Of a DNA stretch of 64,000 nucleotides, positions 15,076 to 26,198 are shown piece by piece; positions within the stretch are counted from its first letter, which is position 1, and each line of letters starts with the position of its first letter. Origin of the DNA: Streptomyces sp. ALI-76-A (lineage in GTDB: Bacteria; Actinomycetota; Actinomycetes; Streptomycetales; Streptomycetaceae); the NCBI RefSeq assembly GCF_030287445.1, contig NZ_JASVWB010000002.1:4898001-4962000 (forward strand), read 5' to 3'. The notes under the pieces are model-generated. The model had not been told where the DNA came from, did no database searches, and saw only the letters and a list, made by a program, of their open reading frames with translations. The position numbers were made by a program, and so were the translations under genes.

Positions 15076-16275
15076 GTGAATGTGCTGGACATCCTGTTGC
15101 TGGTCGCCGCCGTGTGGTTCGCGATCGTCGGCTATCGCCAGGGCTTCGTCGTCGGCATCCTGTCGGTGATCGGGTTCCTGGGCGGCGGTCTCGTCGCGGT
15201 CTACCTGCTCCCCGTCATCTGGGACGCGCTGACCGACAACGCCGAGGTCGGCACCACCGAGGCCGTCGTCGCCGTGGTCGTCGTCATCGTCTGCGCCTCG
15301 GTCGGCCAGGCCCTGACCACCCACCTCGGCAACAAACTGCGCCGGTACATCACCTGGTCCCCGGCCCGCGCCCTGGACGCCACCGGTGGCGTCCTGGTCA
15401 ACGTCGTGGCGATGCTGCTGGTCGCCTGGCTGATCGGCTCCGCCCTCGCGCAGACCACACTGCCGACGCTGGGCAAGGAGGTCCGCAGCTCCAAGGTGCT
15501 GCTCGGCGTGTCGGAGGCGTTGCCCGACCAGGCCGACACCTGGTTCCAGGACTTCACCTCCGTCCTCGCGCAGAAGGGCTTCCCGCAGGTCTTCAGCCCG
15601 TTCTCCAACGAGCCGATCAAGGAGGTCAGACCGCCGGACCCGGCTCTCGCCGACAGCGCGGTCGCCGCCCGCGCCCAGCGTTCCATCGTCAAGGTCATGG
15701 GCACCGCCGAGAGCTGCGGCAAGGTACTGGAGGGCACCGGCTTCGTCTTCGGCGACCGCCGCGTCATGACCAACGCGCACGTCGTGGGCGGCGTCGACGA
15801 GCCCACCGTCCAACTGGGCGGCGAGGGCCGGAAGTACGACGCCACGGTCGTCCTCTACGACTGGCAGCGCGACATCGCCGTACTCGACGTACCCGACCTC
15901 GACGCGCCCGCGCTGCGGTTCACCACCGAGGACGCGAGCAGCGGGGACGGCGCGATCGTCGCCGGCTTCCCGGAGAACGGGTCGTACGACGTCCGTGCCG
16001 CGCGCCTGCGCGGACGCCTGACGGCCAGCGGCCCGGACATCTACCACCGCGGCACCGTGCGCCGCGACGTGTACTCGCTGCACGCGACCGTCCGTCAGGG
16101 CAACTCCGGAGGCCCGCTGCTCACCCCGGAAGGGAAGGTGTACGGCGTGATCTTCGCGAAGTCGCGCGACGACGCCGACACCGGGTACGCGCTGACCACG
16201 GACGAGATCCAGGAGGACATCGCCCGCGGGCGCACCGCGAACCAGCAGGTGGACAGCGACAGCTGCGCGCTCTGA
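15076..16275 (+). CDS. MarP-like membrane serine protease (CvpA domain plus trypsin-like domain)
   Basis: This 399-residue protein joins a four-helix colicin-V-production (CvpA) membrane domain (about 1-165) to a periplasmic-type trypsin-like protease. The catalytic triad is readable: His in MTNAHVVGG, Asp in QRDIAVLDVPD and Ser in RQGNSGGPLLTPEG. The closest known relative in layout is the mycobacterial acid-resistance protease MarP, which processes a cell-wall hydrolase. A disulphide may lock the active site (Cys in GTAESCGKV). I chose GTG 15076 (MNVLDILLLV); GTG 15067 is in frame nine bases earlier. It follows the Nudix gene closely. Confidence 0.88.
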   Translation: MNVLDILLLVAAVWFAIVGYRQGFVVGILSVIGFLGGGLVAVYLLPVIWDALTDNAEVGTTEAVVAVVVVIVCASVGQALTTHLGNKLRRYITWSPARALDATGGVLVNVVAMLLVAWLIGSALAQTTLPTLGKEVRSSKVLLGVSEALPDQADTWFQDFTSVLAQKGFPQVFSPFSNEPIKEVRPPDPALADSAVAARAQRSIVKVMGTAESCGKVLEGTGFVFGDRRVMTNAHVVGGVDEPTVQLGGEGRKYDATVVLYDWQRDIAVLDVPDLDAPALRFTTEDASSGDGAIVAGFPENGSYDVRAARLRGRLTASGPDIYHRGTVRRDVYSLHATVRQGNSGGPLLTPEGKVYGVIFAKSRDDADTGYALTTDEIQEDIARGRTANQQVDSDSCAL

Positions 16276-16734
16276 GCCGGAGTCGGAGATCCCGGCCGCA
16301 GAGCGGGAGCGTCGGAGGTCGCGTCGCGGAAAGGGCCGTCGGCCTCAGCTTCGCGGATGACGCAGACGGACCGAGACCCAGCGGGCCCGGCGGCGCAGGA
16401 TGCGCGGGATGCCCACCCGGAGATCCGTGCCACCCGGCATCTGCGGAGCACCGCCTCGCTGGTGGGAGCTCAGGCCCGAGGCCGAGCGGCGAGTGCGTGC
16501 TGCGTCACTGTAGTCGTGCGTCCAGCCCATACCCGGACGTGTGCCCCTGCCCCAAGGTCGATAACCGCCCCCAGGCCCCTCAATTGGCCTATGCGCCAGG
16601 CAATTGGCCGTTCGTAGGACAGGTGTTCACGGCAGGGGATCCCAACCGGATACCGGACGCGTCGGCACGGTCACCCCTCGGCAGGGCGGCCTCTGGGCAA
16701 GGCGGCCTCTCGGCCCGGTTCCTGACGGGCACGG
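16276..16734. other. gene-free stretch between marP-like and hydrolase genes
   Basis: In 459 bases I see no credible gene or RNA. CAATTGGCC occurs twice about 20 bases apart near 16580-16615. A second pair built on GCGGCCTCT lies near 16685-16711. Both neighbouring genes converge here, so the region may only hold their 3' ends. Confidence 0.4.
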
Positions 16735-17673
16735 TCACCGATCGGGCTCGGGGTCCTTCAGCCAGTTGACCAGTTCGGTGGAGAAAGCGACAGGGTCTTC
16801 CTCGTGCGGGAAGTGGCCGAGCCCGTCGAACAGCCGCCAGCGGTACGGCGCTTCGACGTACTCCCCGGAGCCGGCCGCGCTGCGCGTGCGCAGCACGGGA
16901 TCGAGCGAGCCGTGCAGATGCAGCGTCGGCACCCGCACCGGCCGCTTCATCCGCCGGTTGAACTGGATGCCGTCGGGACGCGCCATCGAGCGCACCATCC
17001 ACCGGTACGGCTCGATCCCACAGTGGGCGGTCGACGGAATGCACATCGCCCGCCGGTACGCCTCCACCACCTTGTCCTCCGGCAGCCGTGGCCCCGACCA
17101 GTCCCGGATCAGGCGGGCCACCAGCGCGCCGTCGTCGGCGGTGAGCTGCCGCTCGGGCACCCAGGGGCGCTGGAACCCCCAGATGTAGGAGCCGGCGCGG
17201 GTCTGCTTGACGTCGGAGAGCATGGCCGAGCGCCAGCGCCGCGGGTGCGGCATCGAGGAGACCGCGAGCCGCCGTACGAGCTTCGGGCGCATCGCGGCCG
17301 CCGTCCACGCCAGATAGCCGCCCAGGTCGTGACCGACCAGCGCCGCGTCCGGTTCCCCGAGGGAGCGGATCACCCCGGTGATGTCGAGGGCGAGGTTGGC
17401 GGGGTCGTAGCCCCGCGGGGTGCGGTCGCTGCCGCCCACACCCCGCAGGTCCATGGCGACGGCACGGAAGCCCGCGTCGGCGAGCGCGGTCAGCTGGTGC
17501 CGCCAGGTCCACCAGAACTGGGGGAAACCGTGCAGCAGCAGCACCAGCGGCCCGTCTCCCAGCTCGGCGATGTGGAAGCGCGCGCCATTGGCGGCGACGT
17601 CCCTGTGGGTCCAGGGACCGTCGACGCGTACGACCGAGGCGGCTTGCGCCGAAGTGGAGGCGGGGTCCGTCAT
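16735..17673 (-). CDS. alpha/beta hydrolase, epoxide-hydrolase-like
   Basis: A 312-residue alpha/beta hydrolase. The oxyanion HGFP motif (LLHGFPQFWW) and the nucleophile elbow VGHDLGGYLAW with Asp instead of Ser mark the epoxide hydrolase/dehalogenase branch. The active-site His is in GLGHFPHEED and an acid is in HGSLDPVL. Cap-domain residues lie between. Substrates are probably small xenobiotic or metabolic epoxides. The ATG overlaps the TGA of the upstream holin-X-like gene (ATGA at 17670-17673), so the two are coupled. Confidence 0.87.
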   Translation of the reverse strand: MTDPASTSAQAASVVRVDGPWTHRDVAANGARFHIAELGDGPLVLLLHGFPQFWWTWRHQLTALADAGFRAVAMDLRGVGGSDRTPRGYDPANLALDITGVIRSLGEPDAALVGHDLGGYLAWTAAAMRPKLVRRLAVSSMPHPRRWRSAMLSDVKQTRAGSYIWGFQRPWVPERQLTADDGALVARLIRDWSGPRLPEDKVVEAYRRAMCIPSTAHCGIEPYRWMVRSMARPDGIQFNRRMKRPVRVPTLHLHGSLDPVLRTRSAAGSGEYVEAPYRWRLFDGLGHFPHEEDPVAFSTELVNWLKDPEPDR

Positions 17674-18161
17674 GACGACGAGCGTGCCACAGCCTCGATG
17701 GCCCTCGCGTCCGGCACCCCGTCCCCCAGCTCCGGCCGCGGGTGCGGCTTGGCGTTCTGCAGGACGCCCGCCGACTGCTTCATCGACGCGGCGACCTTCT
17801 GCGGCCCCTTGCCCTTCTTCGCCTTCTTGGCGAACACCACGCCGATCAGCGCGAGGACGAGCGCGAGAAGCACGTTCGCCGCGAAGGACAGCAGGAAACA
17901 GATCGCGAGGTTCCAGTCGGTCCAAGTGCGGATGCCGTACGCCAGCGCGAAGTTCAGCATCGGCAGCGAGAACACCAGCACCGCGCCGGCCACCGTGAAC
18001 GCGCCGCCGCTGGTCGCGCCGCGTTTCACGTCCTGCTTGAGCTGCGCCTTGGCCAGGGCGATCTCGTCGTGCACCAGTGCGGACATCTCGGTCGTCGCCG
18101 AGGCGAACAGCTGGCCGATGCTGCGTTCGGCGCCGACCGGGCTGCCGTCGGGTGCGCTCAT
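17670..18161 (-). CDS. phage-holin-like (holin-X superfamily III) membrane protein
   Basis: This 163-residue protein has an amphipathic N-terminal region (IGQLFASATTEMSALVHDEIALAKAQLKQD). Two hydrophobic helices follow (about 55-78 and 85-112), then a Lys-rich cytosolic tail KKAKKGKGPQK. The helix with the A-L-V-H-D-E-I-x-L-A-K-A motif is characteristic of the actinobacterial putative holin-X family. Despite the name, there is no prophage here and no lysin; these are conserved housekeeping membrane proteins of unknown role. It is the first gene of a two-gene operon with the alpha/beta hydrolase. Confidence 0.82.
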   Translation of the reverse strand: MSAPDGSPVGAERSIGQLFASATTEMSALVHDEIALAKAQLKQDVKRGATSGGAFTVAGAVLVFSLPMLNFALAYGIRTWTDWNLAICFLLSFAANVLLALVLALIGVVFAKKAKKGKGPQKVAASMKQSAGVLQNAKPHPRPELGDGVPDARAIEAVARSSS

Positions 18162-18274
18162 CGCGGTCTCCCTCTTCTGCCGGACGTCCGCCGGGCTGGT
18201 GCCCGACCTCCGCCCGGCTTGTGCCTGACTGGGAACGGTCCTTTTGTACGGTCCTTTTGTACCGTCCCGTCAGA

Positions 18275-19726
18275 TCATGCCGGACGGTCGTGCTCCTCGC
18301 CTGCCCCACCCGTCACTTCGGCAAGCCCGCGTCGTTTGGCGGCCTCCCGTTCGGCGGCCTTGAGCCCGGCGATCCGGCGGTGCTCGGCGGCCTTGCCGTC
18401 GTAGATCTCCGCCATGCGCAGGTGGTACGCGGGGTCGTCCTCCTCGTAGACGTCCGGGATGCCGTCGCGGTCGTCGTCGCGCTCCTCCGCCTCCCACAGC
18501 CTGCGGTACTTGGCGTTGCGTATCTTCAGCAGCACCGTCGCGAGCAGGGCGGCGATGAGCGAGCCCATCAGTACGGCGGCCTTGACCTGGTCGGTCAGTG
18601 CCGTGTCGCCCTCGAAGGCGAGCTCGCCGATGAGCAGCGACACGGTGAAGCCGATGCCGGCGAGGGTGGCCACCGCGAACACGTCGGACCACTCGAGGTC
18701 GTCGCTGAGCGAGGCCCGGGTGAAGCGGACCGTCAGCCAGGTGCCCCCGAAGATGCCGAGCGACTTGCCGACGATCAGCCCGAGGACCACCCCGAGCGTC
18801 TCCGGCCGGCCGAACACCTCGCCGACCGCTCCGCCGGACAGGGCGACACCCGCGCTGAACAGCGCGAACAGCGGCACGGCCAGCCCGGCCGAGAGCGGCC
18901 GTACGAGATGTTCGATGTGTTCGCCGGGGGAGTGGGCCTCGCCCTCGCGCCGCGTGCAGCGCAGCATCAGGCCCATCGCGACGCCCGCGATGGTGGCGTG
19001 GACGCCGCTGTTGTACATCAGCGCCCAGATGACGAGCGCGAGCGGGACGTACACGTACCACCCGTGGACGCCCGTGCGCAGCAGCAGCCAGAAGACCGCG
19101 AGGCCGGCGACGGCGCCGCCGAGCGCGGCGAGGTCGATCGTGTCGGTGAAGAAGACCGCGATGATCAGGATCGCGAAGAGGTCGTCGACGACGGCGAGCG
19201 TCAGCAGGAACGCGCGCAGGGCGTTCGGCAGGGAGGTGCCGATGACGGCGAGCACGGCCAGCGCGAAGGCGATGTCCGTTGCGGTGGGCACCGCCCAGCC
19301 GGCCAGGGAACCCCCGCCGGTGACGTTGGTGAGCGTGTAGACGAGCGCCGGTACGGCCATCCCGCACAGGGCCGCCACGACGGGCAGCGCGGCCGCCCTG
19401 GGGTCCTTGAGGTCGCCGGCGACCAGCTCGCGCTTGAGCTCGATGCCGGCGACGAAGAAGAAGATCGCGAGGAGTCCGTCGGCGGCCCAGTGCTCGATCG
19501 ACAGGTTCAGGCCGACGGCCTCGGGGCCGAGGTGGAAGTGGCTGACGCTCTCGTAGCTGTCGTGCAGCGCCGGGATGTTCGTCCAGACCAGTGCGGTGAC
19601 GGCGGCGAGCAGCAGCAGTACCCCGCCGACGGTCTCGGTGCGCAGCGCGTCGGCCACGAAGGTCCGCTCGGGCAGGGACAGCCGTCCGAGGACCTTGCGG
19701 GCGGTGGGGGTGCGGGGCGCGGCCAC
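18275..19726 (-). CDS. nhaA: Na+/H+ antiporter NhaA
   Basis: A 483-residue antiporter of the NhaA family with about eleven to twelve transmembrane helices. It shows IFFFVAGIELKRELVAGDL, PTATDIAFALAVLAVIG and LLTLAVVDDLFAILIIAVF; the paired Asp in VVDD is the ion site. GIGFTVSLLIGELAF comes near the end. About 75 residues beyond the last helix form a charged cytosolic tail (DGIPDVYEEDDPAYHLRMAE, then EHRRIAGLKAAEREAAKRRG), longer than E. coli NhaA. The GTG at 19726 has GGAGGT six bases upstream, so I prefer it to the in-frame ATGs at 19786 and 19762. It extrudes sodium in exchange for protons at alkaline pH. Confidence 0.92.
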   Translation of the reverse strand: MAAPRTPTARKVLGRLSLPERTFVADALRTETVGGVLLLLAAVTALVWTNIPALHDSYESVSHFHLGPEAVGLNLSIEHWAADGLLAIFFFVAGIELKRELVAGDLKDPRAAALPVVAALCGMAVPALVYTLTNVTGGGSLAGWAVPTATDIAFALAVLAVIGTSLPNALRAFLLTLAVVDDLFAILIIAVFFTDTIDLAALGGAVAGLAVFWLLLRTGVHGWYVYVPLALVIWALMYNSGVHATIAGVAMGLMLRCTRREGEAHSPGEHIEHLVRPLSAGLAVPLFALFSAGVALSGGAVGEVFGRPETLGVVLGLIVGKSLGIFGGTWLTVRFTRASLSDDLEWSDVFAVATLAGIGFTVSLLIGELAFEGDTALTDQVKAAVLMGSLIAALLATVLLKIRNAKYRRLWEAEERDDDRDGIPDVYEEDDPAYHLRMAEIYDGKAAEHRRIAGLKAAEREAAKRRGLAEVTGGAGEEHDRPA

Positions 19727-19790
19727 GGGGAGACCTCCGGACGGTGGGCAGGACGGAACCATTGCCGACCAGACTTCCCGGCGCACCTAT

Positions 19791-19807
19791 TTGATTAGCT
19801 TACCTAA
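19791..19807 (-). promoter_or_regulatory. AT-rich partial palindrome upstream of nhaA
   Basis: TTAGGTAAGCTAATCAA on the minus strand, about 65-80 bases before the nhaA start, stands out in the GC-rich context. It partly matches remembered actinobacterial iron-box sequences (TTAGGTTAGGCTAACCTAA) but lacks the full second arm. It could equally be promoter sequence. Confidence 0.3.
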
Positions 19808-19852
19808 AGTATGGGGGAGACCTACGGGGGTCCTTTCACCATAGGGGCGAAC

Positions 19853-19884
19853 GGGGCGCCCGGCGCTCTGGCGCCGGGTGCCCC
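19853..19884. terminator. terminator downstream of acs
   Basis: GGGGCGCCCGGCGC (19853-19866) pairs with GCGCCGGGTGCCCC (19871-19884) around TCTG with a single G-T wobble. It follows the minus-strand acs stop by 19 bases. Confidence 0.8.
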
Positions 19885-19902
19885 TCACCACCGTGCGTAT
19901 GC

Positions 19903-21858
<1,956 letters not shown>

Positions 21859-21944
21859 GCCATCTCCCTTTCTCAGGGTTGTCCGCTGTGTCCCAGGCCA
21901 CAGCTCATCAGACCCGGGGGCCCGGTGACAAGGGTCGACGGAAA

Positions 21945-21960
21945 ATTGGTGTAGACCTGT
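21945..21960. promoter_or_regulatory. dre-like (DasR) element upstream of acs
   Basis: The 16-mer at 21945-21960 (ATTGGTGTAGACCTGT) matches 12 of 16 positions of the remembered DasR consensus AGTGGTCTAGACCACT. The central TGGT-x-TAGACC is intact. It lies about 87 bases before the acs GTG, a typical operator position. Confidence 0.4.
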
Positions 21961-22126
21961 CGGTACGGCTCTTCCGGCGGCCGGGGTCATCCGTATCCAC
22001 GGACGCCGACCAGGCGGAGTTCAGCACGTGTCGCGCCTTTCACACTCCGTCCCCCGAGGCCGGCACCGTGACCGAGGGAGGGGGTGGCCGGGGCGGAACC
22101 CACGGTCCCGGCCACCCCGGTCGGGC

Positions 22127-24526
22127 TCACACCGGCACGTCCGCCGCCCGTACGTGGTCGAAGATCTCCTCGTCACGGTCCGCCCCGGTGAGCAGATACG
22201 CCTGGGCCTCGCCCACGTGGAAGTACATGCCGTGCAGCTCCAGCGCCCCGTCCCGCAGGGCCCGGGCCACCGACTCGTGGGCGCGCAGGTGCTCCAACTG
22301 CTGGAGCACGTTGGTCAGGCAGAGCTGCTCGACCGCGTCGGCGGGCGCCCGTCCGGACAACCGGACCCGTGGCCGGCTGCCGTCGGCCATGCGCTCCAGG
22401 CTGGGAAGCCCGTGCCGGAGCCACCGCTTGAGCGGGGTCCGGGCGCCCCCGGGGTCGGAGTTCAGCAGCGCCTGCATGGCCCCGCATCCGGAGTGCCCGC
22501 ACACCGTGATGAAGCGCACCTTCAGCACGTCCACCGCGTACTCGATCGCGGCCGCCACCGAGTCGTCGCCGTTCTCCAGGCCGGGCAGCGGGACGAGGTT
22601 GCCGACGTTGCGCACCACGAAGAGGTCACCGGGACCGCTGGAGGTGATCATCGAGGTGACCAGCCGTGAGTCGGCGCAGGTGAGGAACAGCTGGGACGGC
22701 CGCTGCCCCTCGCGCGCCAGCCGGGCCAGCTCGCCCCGCACGAGCGGTGCGGTGTGGCGCTGGAAGGCGCTGATACCGCGTGCCAGTTCATGCCCGCTCG
22801 GCTCGGCGGGCGAGTTCCCTCCCTTCGCGTGTTGGTCGTGGACCGGTGCGGACCGCGGGCGGTCGCACTGGTGGTTGCGCCAGGGCGTCCAGGGGCGGCA
22901 GCGACAGCCGGCAGTACGCGTCGCCGGCTCGGCGCCGTCTTCCCCGGTGGGGTGCTCGGCCGCGCTTCCGGGCTCGCCGATGCGGACTCCGGCGCGGCGG
23001 CCGGTCACGTCGACGGAGCCGCCCCGCGCGGTGTGCGCCTTCTGCCAGTCCTGCAGTGACTCGTACGCCGCGTGGTCCATGAACGACCCGTCCAACTCCA
23101 CCACGACGTGGGTGCCTTGGGGTACGAGATGCAGGGTCCGACTGAGCCGGGGCACCGCGAGGAACGTCAACTGGCCTCTCACCTTTACGTGATGGACTCC
23201 TTCCCTCTCGTCGTGCGTGATGCGGGTGCGGGTGAGGCGGTGCAGGGCGACGGCGACGGCCGCGGCGATGCCGAGCGTCACGCCCTGCAGGACGCCGAGG
23301 AGGACCACGCCGAGGGTGGTGACGGCGTAGACCAGTACTTCGCGGTGGCGCGTCACCGTGCGGATGTGGTGCAGGGACACCATCTGGATGCCGACGGCCA
23401 TCACCAGGGCGGCGAGCGAGGCGAGCGGGATGAGCTCCAGGATCGGGACCATCAGCAGCGCGGCGACTACTACGAGAACGCCGTGCAACATCGTCGAGTT
23501 CCGGCTGACGGCACCCGCTTGCACATTCGCCGAACTGCGCACGGCGACCCCCGCGACGGGCAGTCCGCCGAGCGAGCCGGAGACGATGTTGGCGGCGCCC
23601 TGACCGAGGAGCTCGCGGTCCAGCTCGGAGCGTCCGACATCGGCGGGCAGACCGGGGCGGCCGGCCACCAGCTTGTCCACGGCGACCGCGCCGAGCAGCG
23701 ACTGCACGCTGCACACCAGCGTGGTGGTGAGCACGGCCGCGAACAGCCCGAGTACCGGGCCCTCGGGAAGTCCGGCCAGGGCGTGGCTGCCCCAGGACGG
23801 CAGGTCGACCTTGGGCAGGGTCAGCCCGGCGAGGGCGGCGGCGCCGGTGGCACCGGCGACGGCGACGAGCGCGGCGGGGACCTTGCGCAGCAGACGACCC
23901 GTCCGGCCGGGAATCCGCGGCCAGAGCAGCAGCAGCGTCAGCGTCAGCGCGCTCACCGACAAGGCGGCCGGGTGCAGGCCCGCCAACTGCGCGGGCAGCG
24001 CTCGGAGGTTGTCCAGGACGGCGCTCTGCGGGGTGCCGCCGAGGACGATGTGCAGCTGGGCGACGGCGATGGTGACACCGATGCCGGCGAGCATGCCGTG
24101 CACGATGGCGGGGCTCACGGCGAGGGCGTTGCGGGCCACGCGCAGGCAGCCCAGGCCTAGTTGGGCGAGGCCGGCCAGGACGGTGATGGCGCAGGTCGTC
24201 CGCCAGCCGTAGCGGTGGATGAGATCGGCGGTGACGACGGTGAGTCCGGCGGCGGGACCGCTGACCTGGAGCGGGCAACCACCGAGCCGTCCGACGACGA
24301 TCCCGCCGACGGCGGCGGCGACCAGGCCGGCCTGGAGGGGCGCGCCGGTGGCGAGGGCGATGCCGAGGGACAGGGGGAGGGCGATCAGGAAGACCGCGAT
24401 GCAGGCCGACACGTCGGCGCCCGCGACGCGGAAGCGGCGGCGGGGGGTCTGCGGCGGGCTGGGGGACTGGTGGAGGCTCTTGGGCCGACTCGATTCGGTG
24501 GCGCGGGTAGGGACGCAGGCTGACAT
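22127..24526 (-). CDS. SulP anion transporter fused to beta-carbonic anhydrase
   Basis: This 799-residue fusion. Residues about 30-430 are a SulP/SLC26 transporter core with many hydrophobic helices (GADVSACIAVFLIALPLSLG and the VSGPAAGLTVVTADLI motif). A STAS-like segment follows (LTFLAVPRLSRTLHLV, then VVVELDGSFMDHAAYESL). A Cys/Arg-rich linker leads to a beta-class carbonic anhydrase. Zinc ligands sit in FLTCADSRLV (C-x-D-x-R) and VCGHSGCGAM (H-x2-C). Such fusions are thought to move bicarbonate and interconvert it with CO2 at the membrane. The start is ATG 24526, right after GGAGGAGACGGGAAC. It diverges from the deacetylase lipoprotein. Confidence 0.9.
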   Translation of the reverse strand: MSACVPTRATESSRPKSLHQSPSPPQTPRRRFRVAGADVSACIAVFLIALPLSLGIALATGAPLQAGLVAAAVGGIVVGRLGGCPLQVSGPAAGLTVVTADLIHRYGWRTTCAITVLAGLAQLGLGCLRVARNALAVSPAIVHGMLAGIGVTIAVAQLHIVLGGTPQSAVLDNLRALPAQLAGLHPAALSVSALTLTLLLLWPRIPGRTGRLLRKVPAALVAVAGATGAAALAGLTLPKVDLPSWGSHALAGLPEGPVLGLFAAVLTTTLVCSVQSLLGAVAVDKLVAGRPGLPADVGRSELDRELLGQGAANIVSGSLGGLPVAGVAVRSSANVQAGAVSRNSTMLHGVLVVVAALLMVPILELIPLASLAALVMAVGIQMVSLHHIRTVTRHREVLVYAVTTLGVVLLGVLQGVTLGIAAAVAVALHRLTRTRITHDEREGVHHVKVRGQLTFLAVPRLSRTLHLVPQGTHVVVELDGSFMDHAAYESLQDWQKAHTARGGSVDVTGRRAGVRIGEPGSAAEHPTGEDGAEPATRTAGCRCRPWTPWRNHQCDRPRSAPVHDQHAKGGNSPAEPSGHELARGISAFQRHTAPLVRGELARLAREGQRPSQLFLTCADSRLVTSMITSSGPGDLFVVRNVGNLVPLPGLENGDDSVAAAIEYAVDVLKVRFITVCGHSGCGAMQALLNSDPGGARTPLKRWLRHGLPSLERMADGSRPRVRLSGRAPADAVEQLCLTNVLQQLEHLRAHESVARALRDGALELHGMYFHVGEAQAYLLTGADRDEEIFDHVRAADVPV

Positions 24527-24641
24527 GTTCCCGTCTCCTCCGGGGCGGCGCGGTCGCGGATTGCGGCCGTGGGTCACGGCGTACAGCGGCGGGATGGATC
24601 AAGTCACGGATCAACTCTTGGTAAACGGATCGTAATTCAGA

Positions 24642-24665
24642 GTAAAGACCAAGCATGGACTTTAC
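24642..24665. promoter_or_regulatory. palindromic operator candidate in divergent promoter
   Basis: GTAAAGACC and GGACTTTAC (24642-24650, 24657-24665) form nine-base arms with one mismatch around AAGCAT. It lies between the SulP fusion and the deacetylase gene in an unusually AT-rich region (about 24590-24745). Confidence 0.45.
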
Positions 24666-24822
24666 CGGCAAATGGGTCAATTAATCACTCCAGAGAGTGA
24701 AGTGCACTTTTTGTCGGCTTGTCGTATTAATTCCTTTTCTTGTCCATGCGACCTTGGCGGCGCATTCCCCCGCACACGCCCTCATCGGCGTCGGCCCGAG
24801 AGAAGGAAGAAGGTGGGCGGAC

Positions 24823-26097
24823 ATGGCCGCCACCCAGAGGATCACCGCGGGCACCGTGGTCGCCGCGGCCTGTGCCGCGTCGCTCGCCGGCTGCGCGCTC
24901 GGTACCGACGGTGCCAAGGCAGGGACGTCGGACCCGCAGAAGGTGAAGCCGGCCCAGGCGCCGCCCAAGAGCGTGGTCCGCATGATCGGAGACGGCTCCA
25001 CCGCGTACACCGGGCCGCAGCCGCGCCTGCCCCGGCCCGAACGCCTCAAGCCCGGCCAGAAGCCCCCGCAGTTCGTGGTGTTCTCCTGGGACGGCGCAGG
25101 TGAGGACAGCCAGAAGCTGTTCTCCCACTTCCGCGAGGTCGCCCGGGCGAACAACGCGACGATGACGTACTTCCTGAGTGGCGTGTACATGCTGCCGGAG
25201 GACAAGCGCGACCTGTACCGGCCTCCGCAGCACTCCCCGGGCCGCTCGGACATCGGCTTCAACGACGACCAGGGCATCGCCGACACAGCGAAGCAGCTGC
25301 GCCTGGCGTGGCTGGAGGGAAACGAGATCGGCACCCACTTCAACGGTCACTTCTGCGGCAGCAACGGCGGGGTGGGCCAGTGGTCGGTGGAGGACTGGAA
25401 GGACGAGATCGCCCAGGCGAAGCAGTTCGTGAAGTCCTGGAAGACCAACACCGGGATGAAGAAGGCCCCTCCGCTGCCGTTCGACTACGACAAGGAGCTC
25501 GTGGGCGCCCGCACGCCCTGCCTGGAGGGCCGGAAGAACTTCATGAAGGCAGCCCGCGAACTGGGCTTCCGCTATGACACCAGCGGGGTCAACAACCAGG
25601 TGTGGCCGGAGAAGAGGCAAGGCTTGTGGGACCTGTCGATGCAGCTCGTGCCCTTCCCCGGGCATTCCTACGAGCAGCTGACCATGGACTACAACTTCAT
25701 GGTCAACCAGTCCGGCACCACCACCCAGGGCAACCCCGCCAAGCACGACCAGTGGGGTGACGAGATGCGCGACGGCCTGCTCATGGGCTTCCGGCGGGCC
25801 TACGACGGCAACCGCGCCCCCTTGATCATCGGCAACCACTTCGAGTCCTGGAACGGCGGCACGTACATGCGGGCCGTCGAAGAGGTCATCGAGCGGGTCT
25901 GCAACAAGCCCGACGTGCGCTGTGTGTCCTTCCGGCAGCTCGCCGACTGGCTGGACGCCCAGAATCCGGCAACCCTGCACAAGCTGCGCGCCTTGGACGT
26001 CGGCGAGGCCCCGAAGCAGGGCTGGACGTCCTTCCTGGCGGGCCGCCCCGCCCCGGCCCCGAAGGGTGTTCCCGGGGCGCCGGCGGCCAAGCAGTAG
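24823..26097 (+). CDS. polysaccharide-deacetylase-like lipoprotein
   Basis: A 424-residue exported lipoprotein. The signal peptide ends in LAGC, making Cys24 the lipidation site, followed by a Pro/Lys-rich linker to about residue 80. The catalytic-type region has FVVFSWDGAGED (first metal Asp) and GNEIGTHFNGHFCG (the H-x3-H motif). RTPCLEGRKNFMKAARELGFRYDTSG resembles the later deacetylase motif. A late HFESWNGGTYMRAVEEVI follows. The NodB-like fold suggests it acts on cell-wall or extracellular polysaccharide, but these long actinobacterial relatives are uncharacterised. GAAGGAAGAAGGTGG precedes the ATG. In-frame upstream ATG 24697 would bury the signal peptide. Confidence 0.82.
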   Translation: MAATQRITAGTVVAAACAASLAGCALGTDGAKAGTSDPQKVKPAQAPPKSVVRMIGDGSTAYTGPQPRLPRPERLKPGQKPPQFVVFSWDGAGEDSQKLFSHFREVARANNATMTYFLSGVYMLPEDKRDLYRPPQHSPGRSDIGFNDDQGIADTAKQLRLAWLEGNEIGTHFNGHFCGSNGGVGQWSVEDWKDEIAQAKQFVKSWKTNTGMKKAPPLPFDYDKELVGARTPCLEGRKNFMKAARELGFRYDTSGVNNQVWPEKRQGLWDLSMQLVPFPGHSYEQLTMDYNFMVNQSGTTTQGNPAKHDQWGDEMRDGLLMGFRRAYDGNRAPLIIGNHFESWNGGTYMRAVEEVIERVCNKPDVRCVSFRQLADWLDAQNPATLHKLRALDVGEAPKQGWTSFLAGRPAPAPKGVPGAPAAKQ

Positions 26098-26198
26098 GGG
26101 TGGTCGGGCCGTTGCCGAGGTGTGGCCGGGCGGTGGCTGTGGTGGGGCTGTGGCTCAGGTGTGGCCCGGCGATGGCTGCGGTCGGGCGGTGACCGCGG

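Noticed and set aside
16357..16617. 86-residue frame in the 459-bp gap
   Set aside because: No ribosome site, no signature and a composition like other shadows.
17670..18161. Prophage remnant on the basis of a holin-like gene
   Set aside because: No other phage gene is near; holin-X proteins are ordinary actinobacterial membrane proteins.
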